The notes under the pieces: model-generated | What the model was told of the DNA's origin: nothing | The model's database searches: none | What the model saw: only the letters and a program-made list of their open reading frames with translations | Program-made: the position numbers and the translations under genes | Shown here: piece after piece, positions 1-7,940 of the stretch | Position numbering within the stretch: position 1 is the first letter of the stretch | Layout of the letters: each line of letters opens with the position of its first letter | Assembly: GCF_023094165.1 (NCBI RefSeq) | Contig: NZ_JALMDK010000002.1 | Coordinates: 819,541-883,540 of the forward strand | Direction: 5' to 3' | DNA from: Crossiella sp. S99.2 | GTDB taxonomy: Bacteria > Actinomycetota > Actinomycetes > Mycobacteriales > Pseudonocardiaceae | DNA length: 64,000 nucleotides

Positions 1-2
1 TC

Positions 3-656
3 GGTGTCCGCGAGGTGGCCGACGAGGTGCGGATGACCGTGGCCGATCAGGCGTTACCGCCGCCGCTGCGCCGGTTCGTGGTGGAGCGGGAACTGACCGC
101 GGCCCGGGCCATCCTCGGCGCGGTGCTCGGCGAACCCCTTGTGCCGCAACGGGTCGAGCTGCGCTTCAGCCCAGCCGAGGCCCCGTATGCCAGGACGCTG
201 GGCGCGCCGGTGGTCTTTGACGCGCGGCACAACGCGCTGATCGCCCAGCGCGGACTGCTCGACCGCAGGCTGCCGCAGGCCGACGGCCGCACCCGGCGGG
301 TGTGCGAGCGGGAGTGCGCCGCGCTGCTGGCCAGTTTGGGCGGTGGGGCCACCGCGGACCGGGTGCGGGCCCGGCTGCGCGCGCACGCCGAGGGCGTGCC
401 GGAGATGCCGGTGGTCGCGGCCGAACTGCACGTCTCCACCCGGACCCTGCACCGGCGGCTGATCGCGGAGGGCGTGTCCTACCGGCGGCTGGCCGAGGAG
501 ATCCGCCGGGTGCGCGCGCTGGAGTTGTTGGAGCGCACCGAGTTGGCCGTGGCGCAGGTGGCGGCGCGGCTGGGTTACGCGGACGCGGCCGTGTTCACCA
601 GGGCCTTCCGCCGCTGGACCGGAACCACCCCCGGGGCCTACCGGCGCACCAGGTAG
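3..656 (+). CDS. AraC-family transcriptional regulator, C-terminal part (5' end outside the window)
   Basis: The reading frame is open to the left edge, so the true start lies upstream; the GTG at position 15 is only the first internal start codon. The visible part has an N-terminal section like the arabinose-binding-type effector domain found in AraC regulators of the OruR/ArgR-like type. A C-terminal AraC DNA-binding domain with two helix-turn-helix units follows ('VSTRTLHRRLIAEGVSYR' and 'VAQVAARLGYADAAVFTRAF', ending 'WTGTTPGAYRR'). These are the usual family signatures, so the class is secure. The effector and target genes are unknown. The 3' end overlaps the convergent propeller gene by 19 nt. 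Confidence 0.88.
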   Translation, partial: GVREVADEVRMTVADQALPPPLRRFVVERELTAARAILGAVLGEPLVPQRVELRFSPAEAPYARTLGAPVVFDARHNALIAQRGLLDRRLPQADGRTRRVCERECAALLASLGGGATADRVRARLRAHAEGVPEMPVVAAELHVSTRTLHRRLIAEGVSYRRLAEEIRRVRALELLERTELAVAQVAARLGYADAAVFTRAFRRWTGTTPGAYRRTR

Positions 657-1903
657 ACGTCCGGGTGCCTGCCCTCGCCGAGGCCGAGCCGGGCGTGCGA
701 GGCGAAGGCGATGCTGCGCCCGTCCGCGCTCAGTGCAGGCGTGACGGAGAAGCCGTCGGCCTGCTTTCCGTTGGCGCGCAGGCTGATCCGGGTCAGCACG
801 CCGGTGCGCAGGTCCTTGAGGAAGACGTCGTCGACGTTGTTGGTGTCCCCGGGCACCAGGTTCGCCGCGATCGAGGCGAAGCTCAGGTAGCGGCCGTCCG
901 CGCTGATCGTGGGCTGGTAGGGCTGGGCGTCCGCGGCCCGCCCGTCGCTGGCGGTGTTGACCCGGCGGATCTCCCCGGTGCGCAGGGTTTTCCCGAACAC
1001 GTCCGGGGTGTCCTCGGTGTCGCCGGGCACCAGGTTGTCGCCCCAGGCCACGAAGAACACCTGCCCGCCGTCGGCGGTGATCGCGGGCATCAGCGTGTAG
1101 GAGCTGCTCTGCTCGCCGGTGGCGGTGGTGTTCGCCCTGGTCACCGTGCCGGTGGCGCGGTCCTTGACGAACATGTCCACGCTGCCGTTGGTATCGCCGG
1201 GCACCAGGTTGGTCGCGGCCGAGGGGAAGACCACGTGCCGCCCGTCCGCGCTGACCGCGGTGCCGTGGTGGGCCGGTTTGTCGCCCTGGGCGCCGTCCGC
1301 GGCCACGCTGACCCGCTCGATCCCGCCGGTGCGCAAATCCCGCACGAAGACGTCCGCGACCCCGTTGGTGTCGCCCGGCACCAGGTTGGTCGCGGCGGAG
1401 CGGAACACCACGAACCGCCCGTCCGCGCTGATCGAGGGCGCGCCGAAGGTTTCCCCGTCCCCGCCGGTGCTCACCCCCGTGCTGCGGCCGGTGCGCCGGT
1501 CGGTGACCACCACGTCCGGCAGGCCGTTGGCATCGCCGGGCACCAGGTCGGTGGCGGCGGTGAGGTAGGCGATGAGACGGCCGTCCGCGCTGATCGCCGG
1601 GGCGTCGTACGCCGGACCGTCACCCGCGCTGACCTGCGAGGTCAGCCCGGTCCAGGTGTCCCGGACGAAGATGTCCGAGTGCCCGTTCCGGTCATGCGGG
1701 ACCAGGTTCGCCGCGGTCGAGGCGAAGGCTATGAGGCGGCCGTCCGCGCTCACCGCGGGCGTGCCGGAGGCGCCGTCGGCCCCGCCGCCGAACCAGGCGC
1801 GACTGACCACCGAGGCCGGGAGCGCGGCCGAGGCCGGACTGGGGAGCAGGGCGGCCGCGGCGGCGGCGGCGAGCACAACTGCGGTACGTGCGGTCACCCG
1901 CAC
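638..1903 (-). CDS. Secreted TolB-like seven-repeat beta-propeller protein
   Basis: A 421-residue exported protein. It starts with a clear Sec signal peptide (basic start, long Ala/Leu core, 'SPASA' cleavage site near residue 26). The rest is seven copies of a roughly 50-residue repeat of the form 'SADGR..xFxSxAxNLVPGDTNGxxDVFVxDLRTG'. Seven copies fit a seven-bladed TolB/WD40-like propeller with an Asp-rich, possibly Ca2+-binding loop per blade. The fifth copy has diverged ('TADGGQVFFVAWGDNLVPG') and the last is shortened at the C-terminus. No enzymatic motif is visible, so a binding or scaffold role outside the cell is inferred. Its gene ends inside the end of the convergent AraC gene. Confidence 0.8.
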   Translation of the reverse strand: MRVTARTAVVLAAAAAAALLPSPASAALPASVVSRAWFGGGADGASGTPAVSADGRLIAFASTAANLVPHDRNGHSDIFVRDTWTGLTSQVSAGDGPAYDAPAISADGRLIAYLTAATDLVPGDANGLPDVVVTDRRTGRSTGVSTGGDGETFGAPSISADGRFVVFRSAATNLVPGDTNGVADVFVRDLRTGGIERVSVAADGAQGDKPAHHGTAVSADGRHVVFPSAATNLVPGDTNGSVDMFVKDRATGTVTRANTTATGEQSSSYTLMPAITADGGQVFFVAWGDNLVPGDTEDTPDVFGKTLRTGEIRRVNTASDGRAADAQPYQPTISADGRYLSFASIAANLVPGDTNNVDDVFLKDLRTGVLTRISLRANGKQADGFSVTPALSADGRSIAFASHARLGLGEGRHPDVYLVRR

Positions 1904-1950
1904 ATGCGACCATTTCCGCCGGTCGTCGCGACAGGTCCGGTCGGCCGAAT

Positions 1951-1965
1951 TGGAAAGCGTTTACA
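1951..1965. promoter_or_regulatory. Candidate LacI-family operator
   Basis: TGGAAAGCGTTTACA sits in the divergent gap between the propeller gene and the GNAT gene. It has the central CG and flanking AA/TT layout typical of LacI-family operators, with imperfect symmetry. No LacI-type gene lies nearby, so the regulator and the controlled side are unknown. Confidence 0.3.
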
Positions 1966-2039
1966 TTCACTGGAGAGGCTGGCGTGTCCCGGCCGGGGCT
2001 GGTCATACTCACCCATCCCGAGAGGCTGGGGAGGCCTCG

Positions 2040-2516
2040 ATGGCAATGATGCGTCTGACGGCGTACGAACGAGCCGATCGCGACGACTGCCTGCGGCTGT
2101 TCGACAGCAACGTGCCGTTCTTCTTCGCCGCGAGCGAGCGCGCGGAGTTCACCGAGTTCCTGGACAAGCTGCCCGGGGTGTACCTGGTCGGCCGGATCAA
2201 CGGCGGACTGGTGGCCGCGGGCGGGCACGCGCCCAACGGCGCCCAGCCAGGCGTGTGGACGCTGTGCTGGGGGATGGTCGAGAGACGCAGGCACCGCCAG
2301 GGCCTGGGCCGGGCGTTGCTGGAGGCGAGGCTGCGGCTGATCGCGGCCGATCCGGATGCGGTCGCGGTCACCCTGAGCACCAGCCAGCACAGCACCGGCT
2401 TTTTCGAGCACCTGGGTTTCCGGGTGGAGAAGATCGTGCCGCAGGGGTTCGCCGCGGACATCGACCAGTACGACCTGCGGTTGGACCGGGCGGAACTGAT
2501 CGCCCGATTCGGTTAG
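2040..2516 (+). CDS. GNAT-family N-acetyltransferase
   Basis: A 158-residue cytoplasmic acyl-CoA-dependent acetyltransferase. The acetyl-CoA pyrophosphate-binding motif is visible as 'RRRHRQGLGRALLEARL', and the late 'STGFFEHLGF' segment is typical of the GNAT fold. The start is ATG 2040, preceded at 5-nt spacing by GGGGAGG (2028-2034). A longer upstream reading frame exists but has no support, since it would run through the intergenic region and the signal-peptide end of the divergent propeller gene. Substrate unknown. Confidence 0.85.
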   Translation: MAMMRLTAYERADRDDCLRLFDSNVPFFFAASERAEFTEFLDKLPGVYLVGRINGGLVAAGGHAPNGAQPGVWTLCWGMVERRRHRQGLGRALLEARLRLIAADPDAVAVTLSTSQHSTGFFEHLGFRVEKIVPQGFAADIDQYDLRLDRAELIARFG

Positions 2517-2520
2517 CCGG

Positions 2521-2763
2521 TCAGGCCAGGGCGAGCAGGGTCACCGTGATCACGGCCCGGCTCGTGTGCCGGACCCGGACCCGCGCGCTGAAGACCGGCG
2601 GCTCGTCGATCCGGTGGCTGGAGTAGTCGTCGCAGTCGAGCAGCTCCGCGTTCCTGGCCCAGCTCTCGATCCGCCCGGTGATGCGCGCGCGGGTGGCCGC
2701 GGGCAGCCCGTCCAGGGTCTTGCGCGGTTGGTCCTCGTAGACCACCAGGTAGCCGCCGGTCAC
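2521..2763 (-). CDS. Small protein, possible RelE/ParE-like toxin partner
   Basis: An 80-residue protein encoded just downstream of, and overlapping by 4 nt, the gene at 2760-3092. The sequence has a helical 'LPAATRARITGRIESWARN' part followed by beta-type segments ('VFSARVRVRHTSRAVITVTLL'). That order resembles small RelE/ParE-fold proteins, but the match is by general shape only and no catalytic residues can be assigned. The tight overlap with a DUF6247-like gene suggests a two-gene toxin-antitoxin-type unit. It could equally be an unrelated conserved hypothetical. Confidence 0.55.
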   Translation of the reverse strand: MTGGYLVVYEDQPRKTLDGLPAATRARITGRIESWARNAELLDCDDYSSHRIDEPPVFSARVRVRHTSRAVITVTLLALA

Positions 2764-3092
2764 AGTTCCCCCCGCTCCAGCTGGAGCCTGCGTACCGACT
2801 CCAGCTCCCCGTCCCGCCCCTCCGCGATCAGCCGGGCCGCCCGCTGGTAGTCCTCGTCGTGCAGGTGCACCGCGTGCGCGCCCCAGTCCTGCACCACCGC
2901 CACCAGCTCATCAAGCCTGGCCCCGGCCAGCTGCCGCTCGAACTCCGCCAGCGCCTTCGCGGGCAGCAGCCGCCGGATTTCCGCGATGGTGGGGAAGCGG
3001 CCGACCTCCAGGTTGGGTGGTGTCGGGGGCAGGGGGCCTTCGTAGGGCGGGATGCGGGGTGCGTCCCAGCCGTAGCGGAATTCTTCGGTCAT
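2760..3092 (-). CDS. DUF6247-like protein, possible antitoxin partner
   Basis: A 110-residue protein, first gene of a two-gene unit. After a Pro-rich N-terminus it has the segment 'LLPAKALAEFERQLAGARLDELVAVVQDWGAHA', which resembles the actinobacterial DUF6247 family (my recollection of the family, not a search result). DUF6247 genes often sit beside small RelE-like genes, and here the stop overlaps the start of such a candidate by 4 nt. A role as antitoxin is an inference from layout only. Confidence 0.55.
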   Translation of the reverse strand: MTEEFRYGWDAPRIPPYEGPLPPTPPNLEVGRFPTIAEIRRLLPAKALAEFERQLAGARLDELVAVVQDWGAHAVHLHDEDYQRAARLIAEGRDGELESVRRLQLERGEL

Positions 3093-3161
3093 GGCGGCCA
3101 GTGTTGCCTTTGCCCCGTTGGCAAGCCATCACTCGATGGCGGATCCCGGTAGCGTGCGGAC

Positions 3162-3782
3162 ATGGCGGAGATCGTCGCGGCGGGCCTGGGGGTCCGGGTT
3201 GCCCAGCGGTGGCTGTTCCGGGAGCTGGACCTGACCGTGGACCCGGGGGAGTGCGTGGCGCTGACGGGGGCCAACGGCATCGGCAAGTCGACCCTGCTGC
3301 GCTGTGTGTACGGCACCCAGCCGGTCAGCGAGGGCCAGGTGCTGGTGGCCGGGGCGCCGCCGGATGAGACCTCGGTGGAGTTCCGGCGGTCCGTGTCGGT
3401 GAAGCTGGACGATTCCGAGTTTTTCCCCGAACTCAGCCCGCGCCAGCACATCGACCTGCTGCTCGGCTCCTTCGGCCGTCCAACCAGTGCCGAGGATGTG
3501 CTGGAACTCCTGGAGTACGCCGGACTCGGGGTGTGCGCGGACGTGGCCGCGGCGGCGCTGAGCGCGGGGCAACGGCAGCGGTTGCTGCTGCTCGGCGCGA
3601 TCGCCCGGCCGCACGATGTGCTGCTGCTGGACGAGCCCGAGCGGGCCCTGGACGTCAAGGCGCGGGGCTGGGTGGCCGAGCTGGTGCGGCAGTGCACCGC
3701 CGAGGGGGTCGCGGTGGTGGTGGCCACGCACGATCCGAACCTGCGCGCGGCCATCGCGGATCGCACCGTGGAGCTGACGTGA
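3162..3782 (+). CDS. ABC transporter ATP-binding protein
   Basis: A 206-residue single-domain ABC ATPase. Walker A is GANGIGKST (residues 36-44), the ABC signature is LSAGQ (133-137), Walker B is 'VLLLDEPE' (about 153-160) and the switch His lies in 'VVVATHDPN'. It belongs with the next gene, whose GTG start overlaps its stop (GTGA, 3779-3782), so the two are co-translated. A TAGCGT hexamer at 3150-3155 lies 6 nt before the ATG, and no Shine-Dalgarno is present, which suggests a leaderless mRNA. Transported substrate unknown. Confidence 0.92.
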   Translation: MAEIVAAGLGVRVAQRWLFRELDLTVDPGECVALTGANGIGKSTLLRCVYGTQPVSEGQVLVAGAPPDETSVEFRRSVSVKLDDSEFFPELSPRQHIDLLLGSFGRPTSAEDVLELLEYAGLGVCADVAAAALSAGQRQRLLLLGAIARPHDVLLLDEPERALDVKARGWVAELVRQCTAEGVAVVVATHDPNLRAAIADRTVELT

Positions 3783-5020
3783 CCCGGCTGCTCACCCGCC
3801 TGCTGCCGGACGACCGCGCCCTGGGCTGGTTGTTCCTGGCCGCGCTGCTGGTCTACCCGTTCTTCGACCTGGCCGACGTCCGCGTCACCCTGGGCGTGAC
3901 CACCGGCGCGGCCGCCGAGCCCGCCGTGCTGGCCCTGCTCTGCCTGGCCGCCGCGCTGGCCTGGCGTTCACTGAGCCAACGCGGTTTCCAGTGGGCCAGT
4001 CCGGCCCAGCTCACCTGGTCCGACTTCGGGCCCGGGGGCAGGGTGCGCACCCTGGGCCGCCGGATGTGGGCGGCCTGGGCGGCCCGGCTGGGTGGACTCG
4101 GCTACCTGTGGGGCCTGGTCGCGCTGGTCGGCGGGCTGTCCGTGCCGGCCACCCTCGCGGGCACGGCGCTGCTGCTCAGCAGCGCGGCGCTGGCCGCGGT
4201 CCTGGTGTGGCGGCTGCCGACCGAGTTGACCAGCGCCGTCGAACTTGCACTGCCCGCCGTGCTCGCCGCGCTGGCGATCGTCGCGCTCTGCGGCCTGCTC
4301 ACCCCGATCCTGCTCGCCGCCGTCGCGGGCACCTTCCTGACCTTGACCGGAGCGGCCCTGATCGGCGCCAGCCGCGCGGCCGATCGGCTGGGCCGGGCAC
4401 AGCTGGTCAGCCGCTGGGCCAACCGGGTCATCCGCGGTGTCGCCACCCGCTTCCTGGACGTCCTGCTGCTGCTCCCGGTCGGCGAACCGGTCTCCGCGCG
4501 GATCACCCTGCGCCGCCCGGTGCTGCTGCGCCTGGAGCTGGTCCGGCTGCTCGCCCGCCGTCGCTTCGTAGTGCCCGCGCTGCTGCTGGCGGGCCTGGTC
4601 GCGGCCGGCGCCGCCTGGGGGCTGTCCCCGGTCTGGCTGTTCGGGCTCGGCGGCTACTTCGCCGTGCTGCCCTTCACCGGCGGCCTCGGCGAGCTGTACC
4701 GCAGCGCCGGGCTGCGCCGCTGGCTCGGCTTCGACCGCCGGGTGATCTGGCAGACCTGGGCCGGTCTGCTCACCGCCCTGGTCACGCTGTGGACCGCGGC
4801 CGCGCTGCTGCTTGTCCCGGCCGCCCTGACCCCGGCGCTGGCCCTGGTCATTCCGCTGGTCGCGGTGTCGGTGCTGCGCACGGTCGCCCGCGACGCCGCC
4901 AGTTACGACACCAGCACCGCCACCATCGAACTCGGCGCCGGGCCGATCCCGGTCGCCTACCTGGCCAACACCTTCCGCGGCCTGGTGCTGCTGCTCTTCG
5001 GCCTGCTGCTGCTCGGCTGA
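3779..5020 (+). CDS. Polytopic membrane protein partner of the ABC ATPase (DUF6297-like)
   Basis: A 413-residue protein dominated by Leu/Ala/Val membrane segments, about ten in all, without a signal peptide. The GTG start at 3779 overlaps the ATPase stop by 4 nt, which marks it as the membrane component of the same system. The sequence resembles the actinobacterial DUF6297 family, which is habitually paired with an ABC ATPase. No substrate clue is visible. Upstream in-frame codons lie wholly inside the ATPase gene and were rejected as the start. Confidence 0.8.
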   Translation: MTRLLTRLLPDDRALGWLFLAALLVYPFFDLADVRVTLGVTTGAAAEPAVLALLCLAAALAWRSLSQRGFQWASPAQLTWSDFGPGGRVRTLGRRMWAAWAARLGGLGYLWGLVALVGGLSVPATLAGTALLLSSAALAAVLVWRLPTELTSAVELALPAVLAALAIVALCGLLTPILLAAVAGTFLTLTGAALIGASRAADRLGRAQLVSRWANRVIRGVATRFLDVLLLLPVGEPVSARITLRRPVLLRLELVRLLARRRFVVPALLLAGLVAAGAAWGLSPVWLFGLGGYFAVLPFTGGLGELYRSAGLRRWLGFDRRVIWQTWAGLLTALVTLWTAAALLLVPAALTPALALVIPLVAVSVLRTVARDAASYDTSTATIELGAGPIPVAYLANTFRGLVLLLFGLLLLG

Positions 5021-5036
5021 GGCACTGGGCGGCGGG

Positions 5037-6632
5037 CTAGTTCCAGGACGGCAGCCAGACCTCGGCCTGCCAGCGCCACGGGGTCACCGAATCGCCGTTG
5101 AGGATCGGCCACAGCCAGACGAAGTTGGCGATCACCAGGCCCACGTACAGCGCGACCACCAGCAGCCCGGTCTTGCGCCGTTCCACGCCGTCGCTGGCCT
5201 TGCCCAGGATCTCGCCCAGGATCAGCACCAGGCCCAGCACCATGAACGGGGCCATCGGGGTGGCGTAGAAGTAGTACATCTGGCGGTCCAGGTTGGTGAA
5301 CCAGGGCAGCCAGCCCGCGCAGTAGCCGACCAGCACGGCGGCGTAGCGCCAGTCCAGCTTGCCGAAGGCGCGCCAGATCGCCCAGCCCAGCATTGGGAAG
5401 GCCAGCCACCACATGGCCGGGGTGCCGATCAGCTTCACACCCGCCATGCAGTCGGTGCGGCCGCAGCCGGGCACCACGCCGTTGGACTCCAAGTAGTAGA
5501 GCATCGGCTTGAGACCCATCGGCCAGGCCCACGGCTTGGACTCGTACGGGTGTTTCTCGGTCGGGCTGAGGTTGTTGTGGAAGTTGAGCACCTCGCCGTT
5601 GTTGTACAGCAGCGCGCGCAGCGCGTCCGGGATGAAGCCCCAGGTTCCGCCCTCGGACAGGGTGCCGCCGACCAGGTGCCGGTCCACCCCGGTCTCACTG
5701 GCGTACCAGGCCCACCAGGTGCCGAAGTAGACCAGCACCGGCACCACCGCGAAGGCGGCGAAGGCCGGGAACAGGTCCCTGGCGATGGTGCCGCGCCACG
5801 GGCGGCGCACCCCGGCCGCGCGGCGGGCGGTGACGTCCCAGAACACGCTCAGCGCGGCGAAGGCCAGCACGAAGAAGGCCGCCGACCACTTCACGCCCAG
5901 ACCCAGCCCGAGCAGCAGCACACCGGCGAAGCGCCACCAGCGGAAACCGAGCCGCGGCCCGTACTCGCTGGCGTTGATCCAGCCCTCGCGCACCGCCACG
6001 GCCAGCCGGTCGCGCACCAGGTCCCGGTCCACCAGCAGCGCGCCGAAGCCGGCCACGATGAACACGGTCAGGAAGATGTCCAGCATGCCGACCCTGGACT
6101 GCACGTGGCTGACCCCGTCGGCCACCAGCAGCACCCCGGCCAGCGCGCCCAGCAGCGTGGAGCGGGTCAGCCGCCGCGCGATCCGGACGATCAGGATGAT
6201 GCACACCACGCCCGCGATGGCCGCGGTGAACCGCCAGCCGAGGCCGTTGTAGCCGAAGAGCCACTCGCCGAAGCCGATCAGCTGTTTGCCCAGCGGCGGG
6301 TGCACGATCAGCCGGAAGCCGGGGTTGTCCTCATAGCCGCCGTTGCGCAGCACCTGCCAGGCCTGCGGCACGTAGTGCTTCTCGTCGAAGACCGGCGTGC
6401 CCTTGTCGGTGGGGTGGGCGAGGTTCCAGAACCGCACCAGCCCGCCCAGCAGCGCCAGCGACAGGGTCACCAGCCAGCCGCGCAGGCGGTCGGTTGGCAT
6501 GGGCGGGCCGAGGCGCTCGGCCGGGTCGTGCACCACGGCGCCACCTGGCGGTTCGGGCGGCGGCGCCTTCTCGGCTGCCAGCCAGCCCTCGTCGGTCGTA
6601 CGGCCGGCGGCGGGCGGCACCAGAACACTCAC
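5037..6632 (-). CDS. pmt: Protein O-mannosyltransferase (dolichyl-phosphate-mannose-protein mannosyltransferase family)
   Basis: A 531-residue integral membrane glycosyltransferase of the GT39/PMT family. It transfers mannose from polyprenyl-phosphate-mannose to Ser/Thr of secreted proteins on the outer face of the membrane. Visible hallmarks are the acidic 'PVFDEKHYVPQAW' in the first periplasmic loop, the 'HPPLGKQLIG' motif, 'SRVGMLDIFLTVF', and about eleven hydrophobic helices; the N-terminal 50 residues are cytosolic and Pro-rich. It starts at GTG 6632, 24 bp from the divergent rsmI, as in many actinobacteria. A TACGAT hexamer 7 nt before the GTG suggests a leaderless message. Confidence 0.93.
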   Translation of the reverse strand: MSVLVPPAAGRTTDEGWLAAEKAPPPEPPGGAVVHDPAERLGPPMPTDRLRGWLVTLSLALLGGLVRFWNLAHPTDKGTPVFDEKHYVPQAWQVLRNGGYEDNPGFRLIVHPPLGKQLIGFGEWLFGYNGLGWRFTAAIAGVVCIILIVRIARRLTRSTLLGALAGVLLVADGVSHVQSRVGMLDIFLTVFIVAGFGALLVDRDLVRDRLAVAVREGWINASEYGPRLGFRWWRFAGVLLLGLGLGVKWSAAFFVLAFAALSVFWDVTARRAAGVRRPWRGTIARDLFPAFAAFAVVPVLVYFGTWWAWYASETGVDRHLVGGTLSEGGTWGFIPDALRALLYNNGEVLNFHNNLSPTEKHPYESKPWAWPMGLKPMLYYLESNGVVPGCGRTDCMAGVKLIGTPAMWWLAFPMLGWAIWRAFGKLDWRYAAVLVGYCAGWLPWFTNLDRQMYYFYATPMAPFMVLGLVLILGEILGKASDGVERRKTGLLVVALYVGLVIANFVWLWPILNGDSVTPWRWQAEVWLPSWN

Positions 6633-6639
6633 GGCGTCG

Positions 6640-6649
6640 ATCGTAGGGT
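6640..6649. promoter_or_regulatory. Overlapping divergent -10 elements for pmt and rsmI
   Basis: The ten bases ATCGTAGGGT contain TAGGGT on the plus strand (6644-6649) and TACGAT on the minus strand (6645-6640), sharing the central TA. Each TANNNT hexamer is exactly 7 nt from its start codon (ATG 6657 for rsmI, GTG 6632 for pmt). Both transcripts would then be leaderless and their initiation complexes would compete for the same DNA. Confidence 0.5.
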
Positions 6650-6656
6650 GAGGAGC

Positions 6657-7511
6657 ATGGACGCCCCACCCGGATCGGGTCGATTGGTGCTCGCCGCCAC
6701 CCCGCTTGGCGAGATCGGCGACGCCTCACCGCGCCTGTCCGAGGCCCTGCGCAGCGCCGATGTCATCGCCGCCGAGGACACCCGCCGCCTGCGCAACCTG
6801 TGTTCCGCGCTCAAGGTCGAGCCACTCGGCCGGATCGTCAGCTTCTACGAGCAGAACGAGGTGGGCAGGCTGCCCGGCCTGGTCGAGGCCATCCGCGGCG
6901 GTGGGACGGTCGTGCTGGTCACCGACGCGGGCATGCCCAGCGTGTCCGACCCCGGCTACCGGCTGGTCGCGGCCTGCGTGACCGAGGACCTGCCCGTCAC
7001 CTGCCTGCCCGGACCCTCCGCGGTGACCACCGCGCTGGCCGTGTCCGGCCTGCCCTGCGAGCGGTTCTGCTTCGAGGGTTTCCCGCCGCGCAAGGCCGGT
7101 GAGCGGCGGCGCTGGTTCACCCAGCTGGCCAGCGAGCAGCGCACCGCGGTCTTCTTCGAGGCCCCGCACCGGCTGGCGGACAGCCTGGCCGACGCGGCCG
7201 AGGTGCTCGGCGGCGACCGGCTGGCCGCGGTCTGCCGGGAGCTGACCAAGACCTACGAGGAGATCCGCCGCGGCACCCTCGCCGAACTGGCCGAATGGGC
7301 CGCCGAGGGGGTGCGCGGGGAGATCACCGTGGTGCTCGCCGGGGTGCCGCCGGAGCAGAACGAGGTCGAGGTGACCGCGCTGGTGGAGGTGGTGGAGGAG
7401 CGGGTGCGCGGTGGCGCCCGGCTCAAGGACGCCACCGCCGCGGTCGCGGCCAGCACCGGGGTCAGCCGCAAGGCCCTCTACGACGCGGTGCTGCTGGCCC
7501 GCAAGAGCTGA
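6657..7511 (+). CDS. rsmI: 16S rRNA (cytidine-1402-2'-O)-methyltransferase
   Basis: A 284-residue SAM-dependent enzyme of the tetrapyrrole-methylase fold that methylates the 2'-O of C1402 in the 16S rRNA decoding centre. Family motifs are present: 'LVLAATPLGEIGD' at the N-terminus, 'AAEDTRRLRNL', 'LVTDAGMPSVSDPGYRLV', 'CLPGPSAVTTALAVSGLP', 'FEGFPPRK' and 'FFEAPHRL'. Length is normal for RsmI. ATG 6657 is chosen because the conserved N-terminus begins 8 residues later and a -10-like TAGGGT sits 7 nt upstream. A longer in-frame upstream extension overlaps pmt and is spurious. The stop is directly adjacent to the stop of the convergent lipoprotein gene. Confidence 0.96.
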   Translation: MDAPPGSGRLVLAATPLGEIGDASPRLSEALRSADVIAAEDTRRLRNLCSALKVEPLGRIVSFYEQNEVGRLPGLVEAIRGGGTVVLVTDAGMPSVSDPGYRLVAACVTEDLPVTCLPGPSAVTTALAVSGLPCERFCFEGFPPRKAGERRRWFTQLASEQRTAVFFEAPHRLADSLADAAEVLGGDRLAAVCRELTKTYEEIRRGTLAELAEWAAEGVRGEITVVLAGVPPEQNEVEVTALVEVVEERVRGGARLKDATAAVAASTGVSRKALYDAVLLARKS

Positions 7512-7883
7512 TCAGCCCAGGCACACCTTGCGCACGGTGTTCAGGTTCTCCACCGTCTGCTTGGCCCAGTTGCCCAGGTTGAGCACGCCGTCGACCTTCT
7601 CCTTGGCCAGCGAGGTGTAGTGGTCGGCCACCGTGGTCAGTGCGCCCTTGACGTCGGCCTCGGCCACGTTCTTGGTCAGGTCGATCAGCCGGTCGGCCTT
7701 CTCCTTGGCCTCGTTCCTGGTCTGCTGCGGGTCGTTCGGGTTGGGCTGCAGGGTGGCCAGGTTGATCGCCTCGGTGCACACCTTGGCCTTGTCCGCGAAC
7801 GCGCTCGCCTGCTGGCAGGCGCCGAGCACGGCGATCGCCGGCACCGCGGCGAGAGCGAGTAAGACCAGCCGTGACCTGCGCAT
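7512..7883 (-). CDS. Small secreted lipoprotein of unknown function
   Basis: A 123-residue protein with a lipoprotein signal peptide: basic start, hydrophobic core and lipobox LGAC with the lipidated Cys at residue 23. The mature part is charged and helical ('DPQQTRNEAKEKADRLIDL', 'LAKEKVDGVLNLGNWAKQTVENL'). It has a further Cys near residue 36 and one near the C-terminus ('VRKVCLG') that could form a disulfide. No family is recognised. It follows no operon partner and ends back to back with rsmI. Confidence 0.75.
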   Translation of the reverse strand: MRRSRLVLLALAAVPAIAVLGACQQASAFADKAKVCTEAINLATLQPNPNDPQQTRNEAKEKADRLIDLTKNVAEADVKGALTTVADHYTSLAKEKVDGVLNLGNWAKQTVENLNTVRKVCLG

Positions 7884-7940
7884 CGAAACCCCTCCAGTGG
7901 TGGACGTCGTCAGTGGCGCCCAGGCTAGGGAGAGCGGAAG

